Shown here one piece after another: positions 43,512 to 52,601 of a DNA stretch of 60,542 nucleotides. Under the pieces are notes generated by a model. It was not told the origin of the DNA. It saw nothing but the letters and a program-made list of their open reading frames with translations, and ran no database searches. The stretch is taken from contig JALOPW010000007.1 of assembly GCA_025453675.1 (NCBI GenBank), positions 1 through 60,542 on the forward strand, written 5' to 3'. The position numbers and the translations under genes were made by a program. This stretch comes from Methanolinea sp. Its GTDB lineage: Archaea; Halobacteriota; Methanomicrobia; Methanomicrobiales; Methanospirillaceae. How positions within the stretch are numbered: the stretch's first letter is position 1; each line of letters starts with the position of its first letter.

Positions 43512-44023
43512 TGCAGTCCTGCGGTATCCACCAGGTACGGGTACACATTGAAGACCTGGACGACTTCCTGTGGGCGATCCGGGAGATCGCCACCCATAGG
43601 AACACACATATTGTACTCTTCAATGCAAGGCACATGGCGGGCAGGGCCCATGTCGAGTCTGCCCTCCGGCATGCATTCCGGGCAAGGGAGCAGGGGGCCA
43701 TGATATCCAGCCGGGTGGAAATGGATGCACTCCTCTATGCCGCGGGATCACGTCAGATTGTGCATGCTATGTCATTTGGTGTGCAGCGAGGAGAGAACGC
43801 TGCATACCTCTGCCTCTGCCCTGACCGGGCTGAGGCATGGAGCGATCTCCAGCCCTTCTTCTCACCCGCCGACGGTGAAGACTGGGATACTCTCTCCCCG
43901 GAAAAATCTGCGCATTTAAGCGCTTTATTCTCCATCTCCCCCGAAGAGCTCATGGTCGTTTCGCCTGAGCGGATACAGGAACTTGTCCTCGAACGGGTAG
44001 CCCTGCTCGAAGTCTACAGGTAA
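43508..44023 (+). CDS. cgi121: KEOPS complex subunit Cgi121
   Basis: A 171-residue Cgi121 homologue. Family elements include [27 protein letters not shown] (about 37-63), [33 protein letters not shown] and the short C-terminal helix. KEOPS makes the t6A37 modification of tRNA; Cgi121 binds the tRNA 3' end. The gene is translationally coupled to hel308 by an ATGA overlap. The 277-bp downstream gap to moaB contains no gene. Confidence 0.88.
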   Translation: MMQSCGIHQVRVHIEDLDDFLWAIREIATHRNTHIVLFNARHMAGRAHVESALRHAFRAREQGAMISSRVEMDALLYAAGSRQIVHAMSFGVQRGENAAYLCLCPDRAEAWSDLQPFFSPADGEDWDTLSPEKSAHLSALFSISPEELMVVSPERIQELVLERVALLEVYR

Positions 44024-44300
44024 ATCTGCTCTCATGTCCATGATACCGGATGGAGCCATTTTCTTTGAGGACTCCGTCCACCGGTGATGAGATGCGAGAT
44101 GATATGGTCGCACCGGATGGAATGCCACTCCCTCGCCGGAATGCAATCACCCGCGGAGGAACGATGCAGATAAAACCCCGATGCCTGGATACTGCATGAT
44201 TCGCAGGGATCTGGTCGCTGGTGTGCGACACAGACGGTACTTCCCTTACATCGCATTAAAAGAGAGCCGAGGAGCGAATGCCTGTTTTCCCGCAAAAAAC

Positions 44301-44798
44301 TCAATGACGCTTCTCTGCATGTGTGAGGATATGCCGAAGTTCCGGAAGGATGAGATCTCGTGTCGCCAGGGTAACCGCAGGGGTTGAGCCGGGGATGCAG
44401 AACACTGCCTTTCCACCGGAAATACCTGCCAGTGCACGGGAAAGCATGGCAGCCGTCCCAATCTCCTCCATGCTCTTCACCCTGAAAAGTTCCCCAAATC
44501 CATCAATCTTCTTCTCAAGCAGGGGTGCAACCGCCTCGATGGTGCAGTCATCCGGCGTGAGACCGGTTCCACCATTGAGAATGACACAATTACATGACCG
44601 GAACGCTTCCAGCAATTCCCTGCGAATTGCCTCCTCCTCATCCGGGATAATGGTATAATGTCCTGTCTTCACCCCGGCCTCCTCGAGGAGTGCCATGATC
44701 TTCTGTCCACTCGTGTCATTCTCCCTGGTCCTGGTGCTGGAGACCGTGAGAACTGCAACATTAATCAGAAGTGGGCGTTCGTGGTCTGGCTTCATCAT
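44301..44798 (-). CDS. moaB: Molybdenum cofactor biosynthesis protein MoaB
   Basis: A 165-residue MoaB/MogA-fold protein that adenylylates molybdopterin. The family motifs are NVAVLTVSSTRTRENDTSGQKI (about 12-33), VILNGGTGLTPDDCTIEAV (about 72-90), FRVKSMEEIGTAAMLSRALAGI and VFCIPGSTPAVTLATRDLILPEL. The product is needed for tungsten or molybdenum formylmethanofuran dehydrogenase in methanogenesis. It runs leftward from the origin region, so transcription diverges from orc1/cdc6. Start ATG 44798 (or the adjacent one). Confidence 0.93.
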   Translation of the reverse strand: MMKPDHERPLLINVAVLTVSSTRTRENDTSGQKIMALLEEAGVKTGHYTIIPDEEEAIRRELLEAFRSCNCVILNGGTGLTPDDCTIEAVAPLLEKKIDGFGELFRVKSMEEIGTAAMLSRALAGISGGKAVFCIPGSTPAVTLATRDLILPELRHILTHAEKRH

Positions 44799-44864
44799 GC
44801 ATATGATGCATCCCCAAAAGGGATAAACGATGCCAACCCTGAATGAATTCCAGGATTACCTGGA

Positions 44865-44884
44865 CCCCTTTGTTTCCACTGGAA
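44865..44884 (-). repeat. ORB element 1
   Basis: CCCCTTTGTTTCCACTGGAA on the plus strand, with the G-string to the left (complement orientation TTCCAGTGGAAACAAAGGGG). Identical to element 2. It is the outermost element on the moaB side, 67 bp from the moaB start. Confidence 0.85.
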
Positions 44885-45036
44885 TGTACAGGGAGACTCC
44901 CCTGCTTTTCCTATGCGACCAACGCTCTGTTTCCAGCGATATCCTATAGTCAGATGACTAAATATAGTTGTTATATGAATTTCTCAATATACATCACAAC
45001 TGATTGTCCAGATGTTACTCACAGTAAATTCTTATA

Positions 45037-45056
45037 CCCCTTTGTTTCCACTGGAA
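45037..45056 (-). repeat. ORB element 2
   Basis: An exact 20/20 copy of element 1 in the same orientation, 152 bp away, bordering the left side of the AT-rich core. A half-site-like TGTTTCCAG lies between the two (near 44930). Confidence 0.87.
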
Positions 45057-45275
45057 AATACAATAATTACCCTTTTTTTCAGAAAAATCTTATCTTATAG
45101 CTGTTACACAATTACTATAGTTCACTACATAATTGCAGTTCGTTCTCTCAATAGAGCACTCATTTTCTTTATTTATGGAATCATTTCAGTGAAGTTTTAT
45201 ATGAGAAATGTGTAACATTCAATGACTAGTTCTTTTTTTATTTTCTCTCTCAATGAGACAAGTTCACAAAAAAAC

Positions 45276-45294
45276 TCCAGTGGAAACAAAGGGG
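45276..45294 (+). repeat. ORB element 3
   Basis: TCCAGTGGAAACAAAGGGG in the inverted orientation relative to elements 1 and 2, bordering the right side of the AT-rich core. It matches the 20-nt consensus at 19 positions; only the first base differs. Confidence 0.87.
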
Positions 45295-45408
45295 TCCCGG
45301 GTGTGAAAGGAAAGAAGGGAAACTCCTATGGAAAACAGGGTATTTCACATCAGGAGAAAATGACTTATAATTGCGCGGATAGGCAACAAAACCCTTTAAA
45401 CCTTTGTG

Positions 45409-45427
45409 TCCAGTGGAAACAAAGGGG
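45409..45427 (+). repeat. ORB element 4, touching the orc1/cdc6 promoter
   Basis: TCCAGTGGAAACAAAGGGG, same orientation as element 3. Its G-string end directly adjoins the TATA-like TTTATATG of orc1/cdc6, filling the position where a BRE would lie. Orc1 binding here should hinder TFB/TBP access. Confidence 0.87.
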
Positions 45428-45435
45428 TTTATATG
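45428..45435 (+). promoter_or_regulatory. TATA box of orc1/cdc6, abutting ORB element 4
   Basis: TTTATATG starts one base after ORB element 4 and lies 38-45 bp upstream of the orc1/cdc6 ATG, leaving a short leader with a GGAGAGGTG Shine-Dalgarno. The arrangement predicts repression by the gene's own product. Confidence 0.55.
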
Positions 45436-45472
45436 CCTATCAAACAGGCACCTTTTTCAGGGAGAGGTGCAT

Positions 45473-46780
45473 ATGATCATCTCCCAGGGGGAGAGGATGT
45501 CAGAGGAACTGAGTGCATCGGTCGGATTGTTCAAAAAATACCTGGAGACCAATAAAATTTTCAAAAACAGGGAAGTTCTCCGGCACTCTTACCGACCGCA
45601 AATCCTCCCTCACCGCCGACCACAGATTGACCAGGTTGCATCCATCCTCGCACCGGCCCTTCGGAATGAAACTCCCTCAAATATTCTCATTTATGGGAAG
45701 ACCGGAACCGGAAAGACAGCCAGCGTGCGCTACGTGGGATCTGAGCTCGAGAATGCCGGGGTTCATATGGGAACGGTATGCCGGGTCGTACACCTCAACT
45801 GTGAGGTCATTGATACCCAGTACCGTGTTCTTGCCCAGATCTCAAAGACCCTGCTTGGCGAGGATGAAACCGCGAGTGACAAGACCCGTATCCATATTCC
45901 CATGACCGGATGGCCGACTGACCAGGTCTACCAGGAACTCAAGAACCAGCTGGAGACCATGGGAGGTGTCCTGATCATCGTGCTTGACGAGATCGACAAG
46001 CTGGTGAAGAAGAGCGGGGATGAGACCCTCTATAACATCTCCCGTATCAATGCCGACCTGAAAAAATCCAAAGTAAGCCTGATAGGAATCTCAAATGACC
46101 TCTCGTTCAAGGATTTCCTGGACCCAAGGGTCCTCTCCTCATTGAGCGAGGAAGAACTGGTATTCCCTCCGTATAACGCACCGCAACTCTGCGATATCCT
46201 GCAGCAGCGTGCAGAGATGGCATTTCTGGAAGGGGTACTTGATGAAGGGGTCATCCCTCTCTGTGCCGCGCTCGCTGCCCAGGAGCATGGAGATGCCAGG
46301 CGTGCGCTCGACCTTTTGCGGGTTTCCGGCGAGATAGCTGACAGGGACGAATCAGGCAGGGTGGGTGAGCGGCACGTGAAGAGTGCCCAGGCCAAGATCG
46401 AGGCCGATTCGATGATGGAATGTATTGCCACCCTCCCTACCCAGAGCAAAGTGGTCCTGTATGCCATGCTTCTCCTGGATCAGATGGGACAGACGATCTT
46501 CACCAGTGGAGAGGTAAGCAGGATTTATAAGGAGATCGCCCCGGCAATGGAACTCGATGTCCTGACCCACCGGCGAATCACCGATCTCATATCTGAACTG
46601 AATATGCTTGGCGTGATCAATACCCGGGTGGTGAGCCGGGGCCGCTACGGGAGGACAAAAGAGATGTGGTTTGATACCAATATCCATAAGATATGGGATG
46701 TCATCACCGCAGATACCCGCCTGAGTGCCCAGGGCCTGGCGGAGAGGGATATCCAGTGGTGTAAATCCCTGTTCAGGTGA
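45473..46780 (+). CDS. cdc6: Orc1/Cdc6-type origin recognition protein
   Basis: A 435-residue initiator. AAA+ motifs: ILIYGKTGTGKTASV (Walker A, about 75-82) and IIVLDEIDKLVK (Walker B, about 168-178), sensor-1 region LIGISNDLSFKDFLDPRVLSSLSEEELVFPPY with the initiator-specific motif, and HGDARRALDLLRVSGEIA (sensor 2). A C-terminal winged helix follows (TFTSGEVSRIYKEIAPAM... LTHRRITDLISELNMLGVINTRVVSRGRYGRTKEM). The frame opens at a TTG inside ORB element 4, but ATG 45473 with upstream GGAGAGGTG is the plausible start; ATG 45497 is an alternative. It binds the ORBs just upstream and loads MCM. Confidence 0.95.
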   Translation: MIISQGERMSEELSASVGLFKKYLETNKIFKNREVLRHSYRPQILPHRRPQIDQVASILAPALRNETPSNILIYGKTGTGKTASVRYVGSELENAGVHMGTVCRVVHLNCEVIDTQYRVLAQISKTLLGEDETASDKTRIHIPMTGWPTDQVYQELKNQLETMGGVLIIVLDEIDKLVKKSGDETLYNISRINADLKKSKVSLIGISNDLSFKDFLDPRVLSSLSEEELVFPPYNAPQLCDILQQRAEMAFLEGVLDEGVIPLCAALAAQEHGDARRALDLLRVSGEIADRDESGRVGERHVKSAQAKIEADSMMECIATLPTQSKVVLYAMLLLDQMGQTIFTSGEVSRIYKEIAPAMELDVLTHRRITDLISELNMLGVINTRVVSRGRYGRTKEMWFDTNIHKIWDVITADTRLSAQGLAERDIQWCKSLFR

Positions 46781-46787
46781 AGAGATA

Positions 46788-47279
46788 ATGGACGAAAAGG
46801 ACCTTCTTCTACTCCAGCTTTTGGAGGAGAACAGCCGCCTGACCACCCGTGATATGGCCGTGATGGCCGAGATGGCACCCGAAGAGATCGAGGCTCGGAT
46901 CACGGCACTGGAGGATGCAGGCGTGATTCGCAGTTATTCCGCAGTGATCGACTGGGAACGGGCAGGCAATGGTGAAGTGTCCGCCATCATAGAGTTGAAG
47001 GTAAACCCGGAACGGGATTATGGTTATGACCGCATCGCGGAACGGATCTCCAGGTTCCGGCAGGTCAGGTCGCTCCGGCTCATCACCGGCACCTACGACT
47101 TTCAGCTCACAGTGACCGGAAAAAATATGCAGGAGGTGGCACGTTTTGTCTCGGAATACATCGCTCCCATGGATCGGATACGGGAGACAGCCACCCATAT
47201 TATCATGAAGAGCTACAAGGAGAACGGTCGCACCTTCTGCGAGAAGGAAGGGAGCGAACGGATCCCCTATTCCCTGTGA
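46788..47279 (+). CDS. Lrp/AsnC family transcriptional regulator
   Basis: A 163-residue Lrp-type protein. N-terminal helix-turn-helix: LLLLQLLEENSRLTTRDMAVMAEMAPEEIEARITALEDAGVIRSYSAVIDW (about 5-55). C-terminal ligand-binding ferredoxin-like (RAM) domain: SAIIELKVNPERDYGYDRIAERISRFRQVRSLRLITGTYDFQLTVTG. A tail of about 25 residues with one Cys extends beyond the RAM domain. ATG 46788 lies 8 bp after the orc1/cdc6 stop with GAAGAG upstream; the longer frame overlaps orc1 and is not used. The aminotransferase gene follows by 10 bp and is its likely target. Confidence 0.92.
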   Translation: MDEKDLLLLQLLEENSRLTTRDMAVMAEMAPEEIEARITALEDAGVIRSYSAVIDWERAGNGEVSAIIELKVNPERDYGYDRIAERISRFRQVRSLRLITGTYDFQLTVTGKNMQEVARFVSEYIAPMDRIRETATHIIMKSYKENGRTFCEKEGSERIPYSL

Positions 47280-47289
47280 GTGGGCTCAC

Positions 47290-48450
47290 ATGAGAGACTT
47301 CATCTCGAAAAAGGCCAGGGAGATACCTCCATCCGGGATACGGAAGTTCTTCGACCTGGCGCTTACCATGGAAGAGGTTATCTCCCTTGGGGTGGGGGAG
47401 CCGGATTTTTCCACCCCGTGGAATCTCTGCGAGGCCAGCATCTACTCCATCGAGCAGGGGGGGACCTCATATACCTCCAACCGGGGGCTCCAGCCACTCA
47501 GGGAGGCCATTTCCCGCTATCTCCACGATCATTACCATCTCTCCTATCACCCGGATCAGGAAATGATCATCACCACCGGGGTGTCGGAGGGGCTTGATAT
47601 TGCCATCCGGGCGGTGGTTGACCCTGGTGACGAGGTGCTGGTGGCAGAGCCCTGCTATGTGTCCTACTCTCCATGTGTGACTCTTGCAGGCGGCGTGCCT
47701 GTCCCGGTCCCGTGCGAGGAGGGGGACCATTTCCGCCTCAACGCGAACCTCCTGATGGAGAGAGTGACCGGGAAGAGCAAAGCCCTGATCATCAATTTCC
47801 CCAATAATCCTACAGGCGCGGTGATGCGAAAGGAAGACCTGCAGGCAGTGGCAGACATCGTCTGTGACCATGACTTGGTGCTGATAAGTGACGAAGTCTA
47901 TGCCGAACTCACGTATGAGGGATCACACGTGGCCTCCGCAACTGTGGGCGACCTGGCCGGTCGGACCATCACCCTGAACGGGTTCTCAAAGGCGTATGCC
48001 ATGACCGGATGGCGGATCGGGTACCTGTGCGCACCAAAAGAGATCTGCGATGCCGCCCTGAAGATTCACCAGTACGTAATGCTCTGCGCCCCGGTAATGG
48101 GGCAGGTTGCGGCACTGGAAGGAATACGCCGGGGGGAGGAGGAGAAGGACCGCATGGTCCGGGAGTACCGGGTGCGCCGGAACCTCTTCGTGGAGAACCT
48201 CAACCGTATCGGGCTGTCCTGCCACCTCCCTGAAGGCGCATTCTATGCCTTCCCGTCGGTTGAGACAACGGGATTGACGGATTACGAGTTCGCAGAACAA
48301 CTCCTGAAAGAGGAGCATGTGGCCGTGGTTCCCGGGAGTGTCTTTGGCCAGGGAGGGGAAGGCCACCTCCGCTGCGCCTATGCGGTCTCCAGGAAAGATC
48401 TGAATGAAGCGGTCCGGAGGATGGAAGCGTTCCTCTCCCGGCTGAAATGA
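47290..48450 (+). CDS. Class I/II PLP-dependent aminotransferase
   Basis: A 386-residue fold-type I aminotransferase of the AspC/AlaT-like group. Motifs: ISLGVGEPDFSTPW (about 33-46), TSYTSNRGLQPLREAI, the cofactor-binding LIINFPNNPTGAVM (about 170-183), DEVYAELTY with the Asp contacting PLP, and the Schiff-base Lys in LNGFSKAYAMTGWRIGYL (about 228-245). Such enzymes in methanogens transaminate aspartate, aromatic or branched amino acids; the sequence alone does not choose. Position after an Lrp-type regulator suggests amino-acid-responsive control. Confidence 0.92.
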   Translation: MRDFISKKAREIPPSGIRKFFDLALTMEEVISLGVGEPDFSTPWNLCEASIYSIEQGGTSYTSNRGLQPLREAISRYLHDHYHLSYHPDQEMIITTGVSEGLDIAIRAVVDPGDEVLVAEPCYVSYSPCVTLAGGVPVPVPCEEGDHFRLNANLLMERVTGKSKALIINFPNNPTGAVMRKEDLQAVADIVCDHDLVLISDEVYAELTYEGSHVASATVGDLAGRTITLNGFSKAYAMTGWRIGYLCAPKEICDAALKIHQYVMLCAPVMGQVAALEGIRRGEEEKDRMVREYRVRRNLFVENLNRIGLSCHLPEGAFYAFPSVETTGLTDYEFAEQLLKEEHVAVVPGSVFGQGGEGHLRCAYAVSRKDLNEAVRRMEAFLSRLK

Positions 48451-48711
48451 TGCGGGATCTTCCCGAGATCTCTCATTTCCATTCCCCGTTCACCATGAGT
48501 GATCGAACGTTTTGAATATACAAACTCTTTTTTGGATTGAGAATAATACCCCTGGTCCTGCACCGGAATCCTCCAATCACCTGCACACAACGGTGAATAA
48601 TGAAGGGGGCCGTCAGTATAACATCTCACTGAAGCCTGCAGTCAAATCCCTCCCATTGAGTGCCCGATATACTTTTATCCGCAAGCCGGACCTATAGTAT
48701 ATGGTTGTACT

Positions 48712-49722
48712 ATGACCTGCACCATAATCGTCGGCGGATTTTTTGGCGATGAGGGGAAGGGCAAGATCGTTGCCCACATCGCCCACCAGGACCATCCCAC
48801 CATTATCTCCCGTGGAGGTGTGGGACCGAATGCCGGCCACACAGTGAAGATGGGGGAGAAAGAGGATGGGGTGCGCATGGTTCCATCGGGGTTCGTATAC
48901 CCGCGTGCCCGCCTGATGATCGGCACCGGTGTTCTTGTAGATCCCCGCGTGCTTGCGCAGGAAGTAGAGACGCTTGGTGTGGGAGACAGGATCTTTGTAG
49001 ACGGGCGGTGCACCGTTATTGAGGAGTCGCATATCCAGCGGGACAAACAGAGCGATCACCTGGCCAAGACCATAGGAAGCACCGGGAGCGGCTGCGGACC
49101 CGCCAATGCCGACCGGGTGATGAGGGTGGCCCGCCAGGCCAGGGATTTACCAGAACTGGCCAGGTACATCACCGATGTGCCACGGGAGATCAACACAGCC
49201 CTCGACCGTGGAGAGAACGTGCTCCTGGAAGGGACCCAGGGTTTTGGAATATCTCTCTATTATGGCACGTACCCTTTCGTGACCAGCAAGGATACCTCAG
49301 CCTCGCAGATTGCCGCGGACAATGGTGTGGGACCCACCCGGATTGATGACGTGGTGGTGGTCTTCAAGGCCTATCCCACCAGGGTTGGGGAGGGACCATT
49401 CTCCACCGAGATGGCACGGGATGTCTCGGATCGCATGGGTATACAGGAGTTCGGGACCGTGACTCACCGGCAGCGGCGCATCGGCAAGTGGGACGGGGCC
49501 ATGGCCCACTACTCGGCCATGATCAACGGGTGCACCCAGGCAGCCATCACCGGGATTGACCGGGTCGACAAGGCATGTTTTGGGATTACCGATTATAAGA
49601 AACTCACCAAAAAAGCCCTCGATTTTCTGGATCTTGCGGAAAAGGACATCGGCTGCCCCATCACCCTCATCTCCACCGGACCGGACGTGGCCAACATCAT
49701 CGATATCAGGGGTGAGAGATGA
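48712..49722 (+). CDS. purA: Adenylosuccinate synthetase
   Basis: A 336-residue PurA of the short archaeal type. It ligates aspartate to IMP with GTP. Family motifs: IIVGGFFGDEGKGKIVAH (the GDEGKGK glycine-rich loop, about 4-21), RGGVGPNAGHTVKMG (about 35-49), LLEGTQGFGISLYYGTYPFVTSKDTSA (about 175-201) and EFGTVTHRQRRIGKWDGAM. The TATA-like ACTTTTATCC lies about 35 bp upstream of the ATG. The 261-bp gap from the aminotransferase gene holds no gene. It overlaps the Trm112-like gene by 4 bp. Confidence 0.97.
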   Translation: MTCTIIVGGFFGDEGKGKIVAHIAHQDHPTIISRGGVGPNAGHTVKMGEKEDGVRMVPSGFVYPRARLMIGTGVLVDPRVLAQEVETLGVGDRIFVDGRCTVIEESHIQRDKQSDHLAKTIGSTGSGCGPANADRVMRVARQARDLPELARYITDVPREINTALDRGENVLLEGTQGFGISLYYGTYPFVTSKDTSASQIAADNGVGPTRIDDVVVVFKAYPTRVGEGPFSTEMARDVSDRMGIQEFGTVTHRQRRIGKWDGAMAHYSAMINGCTQAAITGIDRVDKACFGITDYKKLTKKALDFLDLAEKDIGCPITLISTGPDVANIIDIRGER

Positions 49723-49901
49723 AGCGCACCCTCCTCCCTATCCTCTGCTGCCCGGTCTGCAAGGGCGACCTGGAACTGCGCGTGAAGGAGGAGAACGAGG
49801 TGGAGATCCTGGAAGGAGGACTCTACTGTGCAGCCTGTGACGTAGAGTATCCCATTGAGGAAGGGATCCCCGATCTCCTCCCCCGTACTGCTGCAGAGTA
49901 A
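49719..49901 (+). CDS. Trm112-like zinc-ribbon protein
   Basis: A 60-residue protein with the Trm112 layout: ILCCPVCKGDLEL (C-P-x-C), an intervening beta region, then GGLYCAACDVEYPIEEGIPDLLP, where the second CxxC completes a zinc site and the EYPI..GIPDLLP ending is family-specific. Archaeal Trm112 activates several methyltransferases acting on tRNA, rRNA and release factor. The start overlaps the purA stop (ATGA), so it is translated from the same message. Confidence 0.88.
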   Translation: MKRTLLPILCCPVCKGDLELRVKEENEVEILEGGLYCAACDVEYPIEEGIPDLLPRTAAE

Positions 49902-50077
49902 CAGAAAGAGACTCCCCCGGCGTTCGAATGAATACCGAAAAATAAAAATTCGCGAGGGATTCTCAAAAAGGTGCAGGGGTGCAGCCTGGAATAAGATACT
50001 GACGCACCCATTTTTTCGAATAGTTCTTCTGGTTTCCGCGAGAGATCCTGTATCATTCTCTCCCGGATGGACGTCGC

Positions 50078-51001
50078 ATGTTCTGGATCCGCCCCCTGGT
50101 ATTGCCTCTCGCGCTCCTGGTCGACCGTTTCACGGGAGATCCCCACCACAGGCTGCACCCCGTGGCATTGCTTGGCGCGTTTATCGGCTGGTGGGGCCGG
50201 CCTGGCCGGTATCATCCTGCACTCCAGCGCACCACAGGCGTGATCATGTGGGTGGTCACCGTCATGCTCTTCTCACTGCCCTTCCTCGTGGCCGAATTGC
50301 TCCTCCCCTGGTTTATCCTCCTTATTGCAGGGCCGATCCTCCTGAAGTCCTGCCTTGCCTGGCGGTCCCTGGAGGAGCATGCCCTGTCGGTGGAGAAGGC
50401 GCTTGATGAGGGTCTTGCCGAAGGGAGGTCACAGGTGCAATACATGGTAAGCAGGAATCCCACTGCTCTCTCCCGGGAACAGGTCCTCTCTGCTGCCTAC
50501 GAGTCAGTATCAGAGAACCTGGTGGACAGCATCGTCTCACCCCTCTGCTACTATGCAGTCTTCGGCCTCCCGGGCGCTGCGATCTACAGGGCAGCCAATA
50601 CCATGGACGCTATGCTCGGCTACCGGGACGAGAGGGCGAGACTCGGCTGGTTTTCTGCCCGGGCAGACGATGTCCTGAATTATATCCCTGCCAGGATTAC
50701 CGCGGCCCTCCTGCTCTGCTACTTCGCGAGCAGGGGCAGGCTCTTTCCGGCACTGCAGTGCTTGCGCCAGGAGGGGAGAAAACGACCCGGGGTCAACGGC
50801 GGACTTCCCATGGCAGTGATGGCAGGGGGAACGGGCACCCGGTTCGAAAAACCGGGAGCCTACACCATCGGTCCGGGGGATCGGACACTTTTCGAGGCAG
50901 GCCCTGAGATCCTCTCTGCAGTACGGGTATGCACGCTATTCCTCACCCTGGTCCTGATGATGGTACTAATGTTTTTGGCTCTGTCCATCCCAGTTATATA
51001 A
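50078..51001 (+). CDS. cbiB: Cobalamin biosynthesis protein CbiB/CobD (adenosylcobinamide-phosphate synthase)
   Basis: A 307-residue membrane protein with about five hydrophobic segments. It joins aminopropanol phosphate to adenosylcobyric acid. Motifs: [27 protein letters not shown] (about 10-36), IVGRDTAAL-equivalent [60 protein letters not shown] (about 125-184), and [18 protein letters not shown]. The corrinoid made supports methyl transfer (Mtr). The ATG at 50078 gives the family N-terminus. pdxS follows by 4 bp, which may be incidental. Confidence 0.93.
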   Translation: MFWIRPLVLPLALLVDRFTGDPHHRLHPVALLGAFIGWWGRPGRYHPALQRTTGVIMWVVTVMLFSLPFLVAELLLPWFILLIAGPILLKSCLAWRSLEEHALSVEKALDEGLAEGRSQVQYMVSRNPTALSREQVLSAAYESVSENLVDSIVSPLCYYAVFGLPGAAIYRAANTMDAMLGYRDERARLGWFSARADDVLNYIPARITAALLLCYFASRGRLFPALQCLRQEGRKRPGVNGGLPMAVMAGGTGTRFEKPGAYTIGPGDRTLFEAGPEILSAVRVCTLFLTLVLMMVLMFLALSIPVI

Positions 51002-51005
51002 GCAT

Positions 51006-51902
51006 ATGAAACTCGAGGAACTGAGATTTGGCACCGAGCTCCTGAAGCGGGGGTTTGCATCCATGCAGAAAGGAGGGGTGATTATGGATGTGATCAACGC
51101 GAAACAGGCGGCGATTGCCGAAGAGGCCGGGGCTGTCGCAGTCATGGCCCTGGAGCGGGTCCCGGCGGACATCCGGAAGGCCGGTGGGGTGGCCCGGATG
51201 GCCGACCCTGCCACCATCGTGGAGATCATGGACGCAGTCTCCATCCCGGTGATGGGCAAGGTGCGCATCGGGCACTTCGTGGAGGCCCAGGTCCTCGAGT
51301 CACTGGGTGTGGACATGATCGACGAGAGCGAGGTGCTGACCCCCGCCGACGAGCAGTTCCACATCGATAAGACTGCGTTCAAGGTCCCGTTCGTCTGCGG
51401 CGCCCGGGATCTCGGGGAGGCGCTACGCCGCATTCACGAAGGAGCAGCAATGGTCCGGACCAAGGGTGAGGCCGGGACCGGGAACGTGGTGGAAGCGGTC
51501 CGCCACATGCGCAATATCATGGGGGAGATCCGCGCCCTGCAGGGGAAGAACCCCCAGGAAATTGTCGCAAGGGCGCGTGAACTCGAAGCTCCTGCAGAGA
51601 TCCTCCTGGAGACCGTGAAGATGGGCAGGCTCCCGGTGGTCAACTTCTCAGCCGGAGGGATCGCCACCCCATCAGACGCTGCTATGATGATGCAGATGGG
51701 GGCAGACGGGGTCTTCGTAGGATCCGGTATATTCCTCTCCAGCGAACCGGAGAAGATGGCCCGGGCCATTGTGGAGGCGGTCAATCACTTCGACGACCCG
51801 AAGGTGATTGCCGAGGTGAGCAAGGGGCTGGGCCAGCCCATGAAGGGGATCGACGTCCACACCCTCCGAGAGGACGAGGTGCTCCAGTACCGTGGGCGTT
51901 AA
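51006..51902 (+). CDS. pdxS: Pyridoxal 5'-phosphate synthase subunit PdxS
   Basis: A 298-residue Pdx1/PdxS, the (beta/alpha)8 synthase of the ribose-5-phosphate-dependent PLP pathway. It has [46 protein letters not shown] (catalytic Lys in NAKQA region and the second Lys further on), [55 protein letters not shown] and [30 protein letters not shown]. This core is complete. It overlaps pdxT by 11 bp and forms the usual dodecamer with PdxT. Confidence 0.97.
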   Translation: MKLEELRFGTELLKRGFASMQKGGVIMDVINAKQAAIAEEAGAVAVMALERVPADIRKAGGVARMADPATIVEIMDAVSIPVMGKVRIGHFVEAQVLESLGVDMIDESEVLTPADEQFHIDKTAFKVPFVCGARDLGEALRRIHEGAAMVRTKGEAGTGNVVEAVRHMRNIMGEIRALQGKNPQEIVARARELEAPAEILLETVKMGRLPVVNFSAGGIATPSDAAMMMQMGADGVFVGSGIFLSSEPEKMARAIVEAVNHFDDPKVIAEVSKGLGQPMKGIDVHTLREDEVLQYRGR

Positions 51903-52482
51903 ACTCGGTGTGCTGGCCCTCCAGGGCAACGTGAGCGAGCATATCCGGGGTTTTGAGCGGGCACTCTCAGACATTGGGGACGAGAACGGGAGTGTGGTTC
52001 CCGTCAGGCGCCCCGGGGATCTTTCAGGGCTTTTTGGCCTTGCCATCCCCGGAGGAGAGTCCACCACCATCTCCCGTCTTATACAGAAGAACGGGCTCTT
52101 TGAACCCCTGGTCAATTTCAAAGGGGGGATCTTTGCCACCTGTGCGGGTATGGTGCTTATGGCCACCCGGGTGGATGATGCCAGGGTGAAGACGCTCGGG
52201 CTTTTGGACATGACCGTGCTCCGGAACGCCTTCGGCCGGCAAAAAGAGTCTTTCGAGGCCGAAATCCCCATAAAATGCCTGGATGAGCCCTATCACGCCT
52301 ATTTTATCCGGGCCCCGGTGGCAACCGAAACCGGGAACGGGGTTGAGGTCCTTGCCCGGATTGATGCCGGGATCGTGGCGGTGCGAAAGGGGCCCCACAT
52401 GGCGCTCTCGTTCCATCCCGAGCTTGGGAATGACTTCCGGCTGCACAGGGTGTTTCTGAAGGGGCTGGGAATTGGGGAATAA
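51892..52482 (+). CDS. pdxT: Pyridoxal 5'-phosphate synthase glutaminase subunit PdxT
   Basis: A 196-residue glutamine amidotransferase. It starts with GTG 51892 inside the pdxS end, giving [17 protein letters not shown] (about 5-21). The nucleophile Cys is in [13 protein letters not shown] (about 80-92), and the His-Glu pair is in [12 protein letters not shown] near the C-terminus. The family motif [14 protein letters not shown] precedes the Cys. It supplies ammonia to PdxS. After its stop comes a 345-bp gap with a copy of the dispersed repeat. Confidence 0.96.
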   Translation: MGVKLGVLALQGNVSEHIRGFERALSDIGDENGSVVPVRRPGDLSGLFGLAIPGGESTTISRLIQKNGLFEPLVNFKGGIFATCAGMVLMATRVDDARVKTLGLLDMTVLRNAFGRQKESFEAEIPIKCLDEPYHAYFIRAPVATETGNGVEVLARIDAGIVAVRKGPHMALSFHPELGNDFRLHRVFLKGLGIGE

Positions 52483-52601
52483 TCCGGCAGGGGTGTTGGG
52501 GGGCACACCCCGGATACGTTGCTGGTAACCGAGGATGGCAATTGATGTTCGGAGAGAATGGGAACAGGGTTCTCTTCCTGATGGATATCTTTACGTGGTT
52601 T

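Larger units (their letters stand above)
44799..45472. other. Chromosomal replication origin (oriC) with ORB repeats and AT-rich core
   Basis: The 674-bp gap between moaB and orc1/cdc6 carries four ORB-type elements: two in one orientation on the left (44865-44884 and 45037-45056) and two inverted on the right (45276-45294 and 45409-45427). Between the inner pair lies a very AT-rich stretch (about 45057-45260), a likely DNA unwinding element. Each repeat contains the Orc1-binding dyad TTTCCA.TGGAAA with an adjoining G-string, as in other archaeal origins, with the G-string end facing outward from the AT-rich core. Location immediately upstream of an Orc1/Cdc6 gene and the strand switch of flanking genes support this. 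Replication activity is inferred. Confidence 0.88.

Noticed and set aside
44865-45427. ORB elements considered as a CRISPR array
   Set aside because: Only four units, in two orientations, with unequal AT-rich spacers, and adjacent to orc1/cdc6; this is an origin.
48512-48697. 61-residue frame between the aminotransferase and purA
   Set aside because: No recognisable motif or start signal, and it overlaps the purA promoter region.
48694-48713. Inverted repeat ATAGTA-N8-TACTAT at the purA start
   Set aside because: Only 6 bp per arm in AT-rich promoter sequence overlapping the start codon; expected by chance often enough not to be claimed as an operator.
49902-50077. Possible tRNA or small RNA gene before cbiB (TTCGAAT-like words)
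   Set aside because: No cloverleaf could be built and no paired acceptor stem was found; other TTCGAA words in the window lie in coding regions or the repeat.
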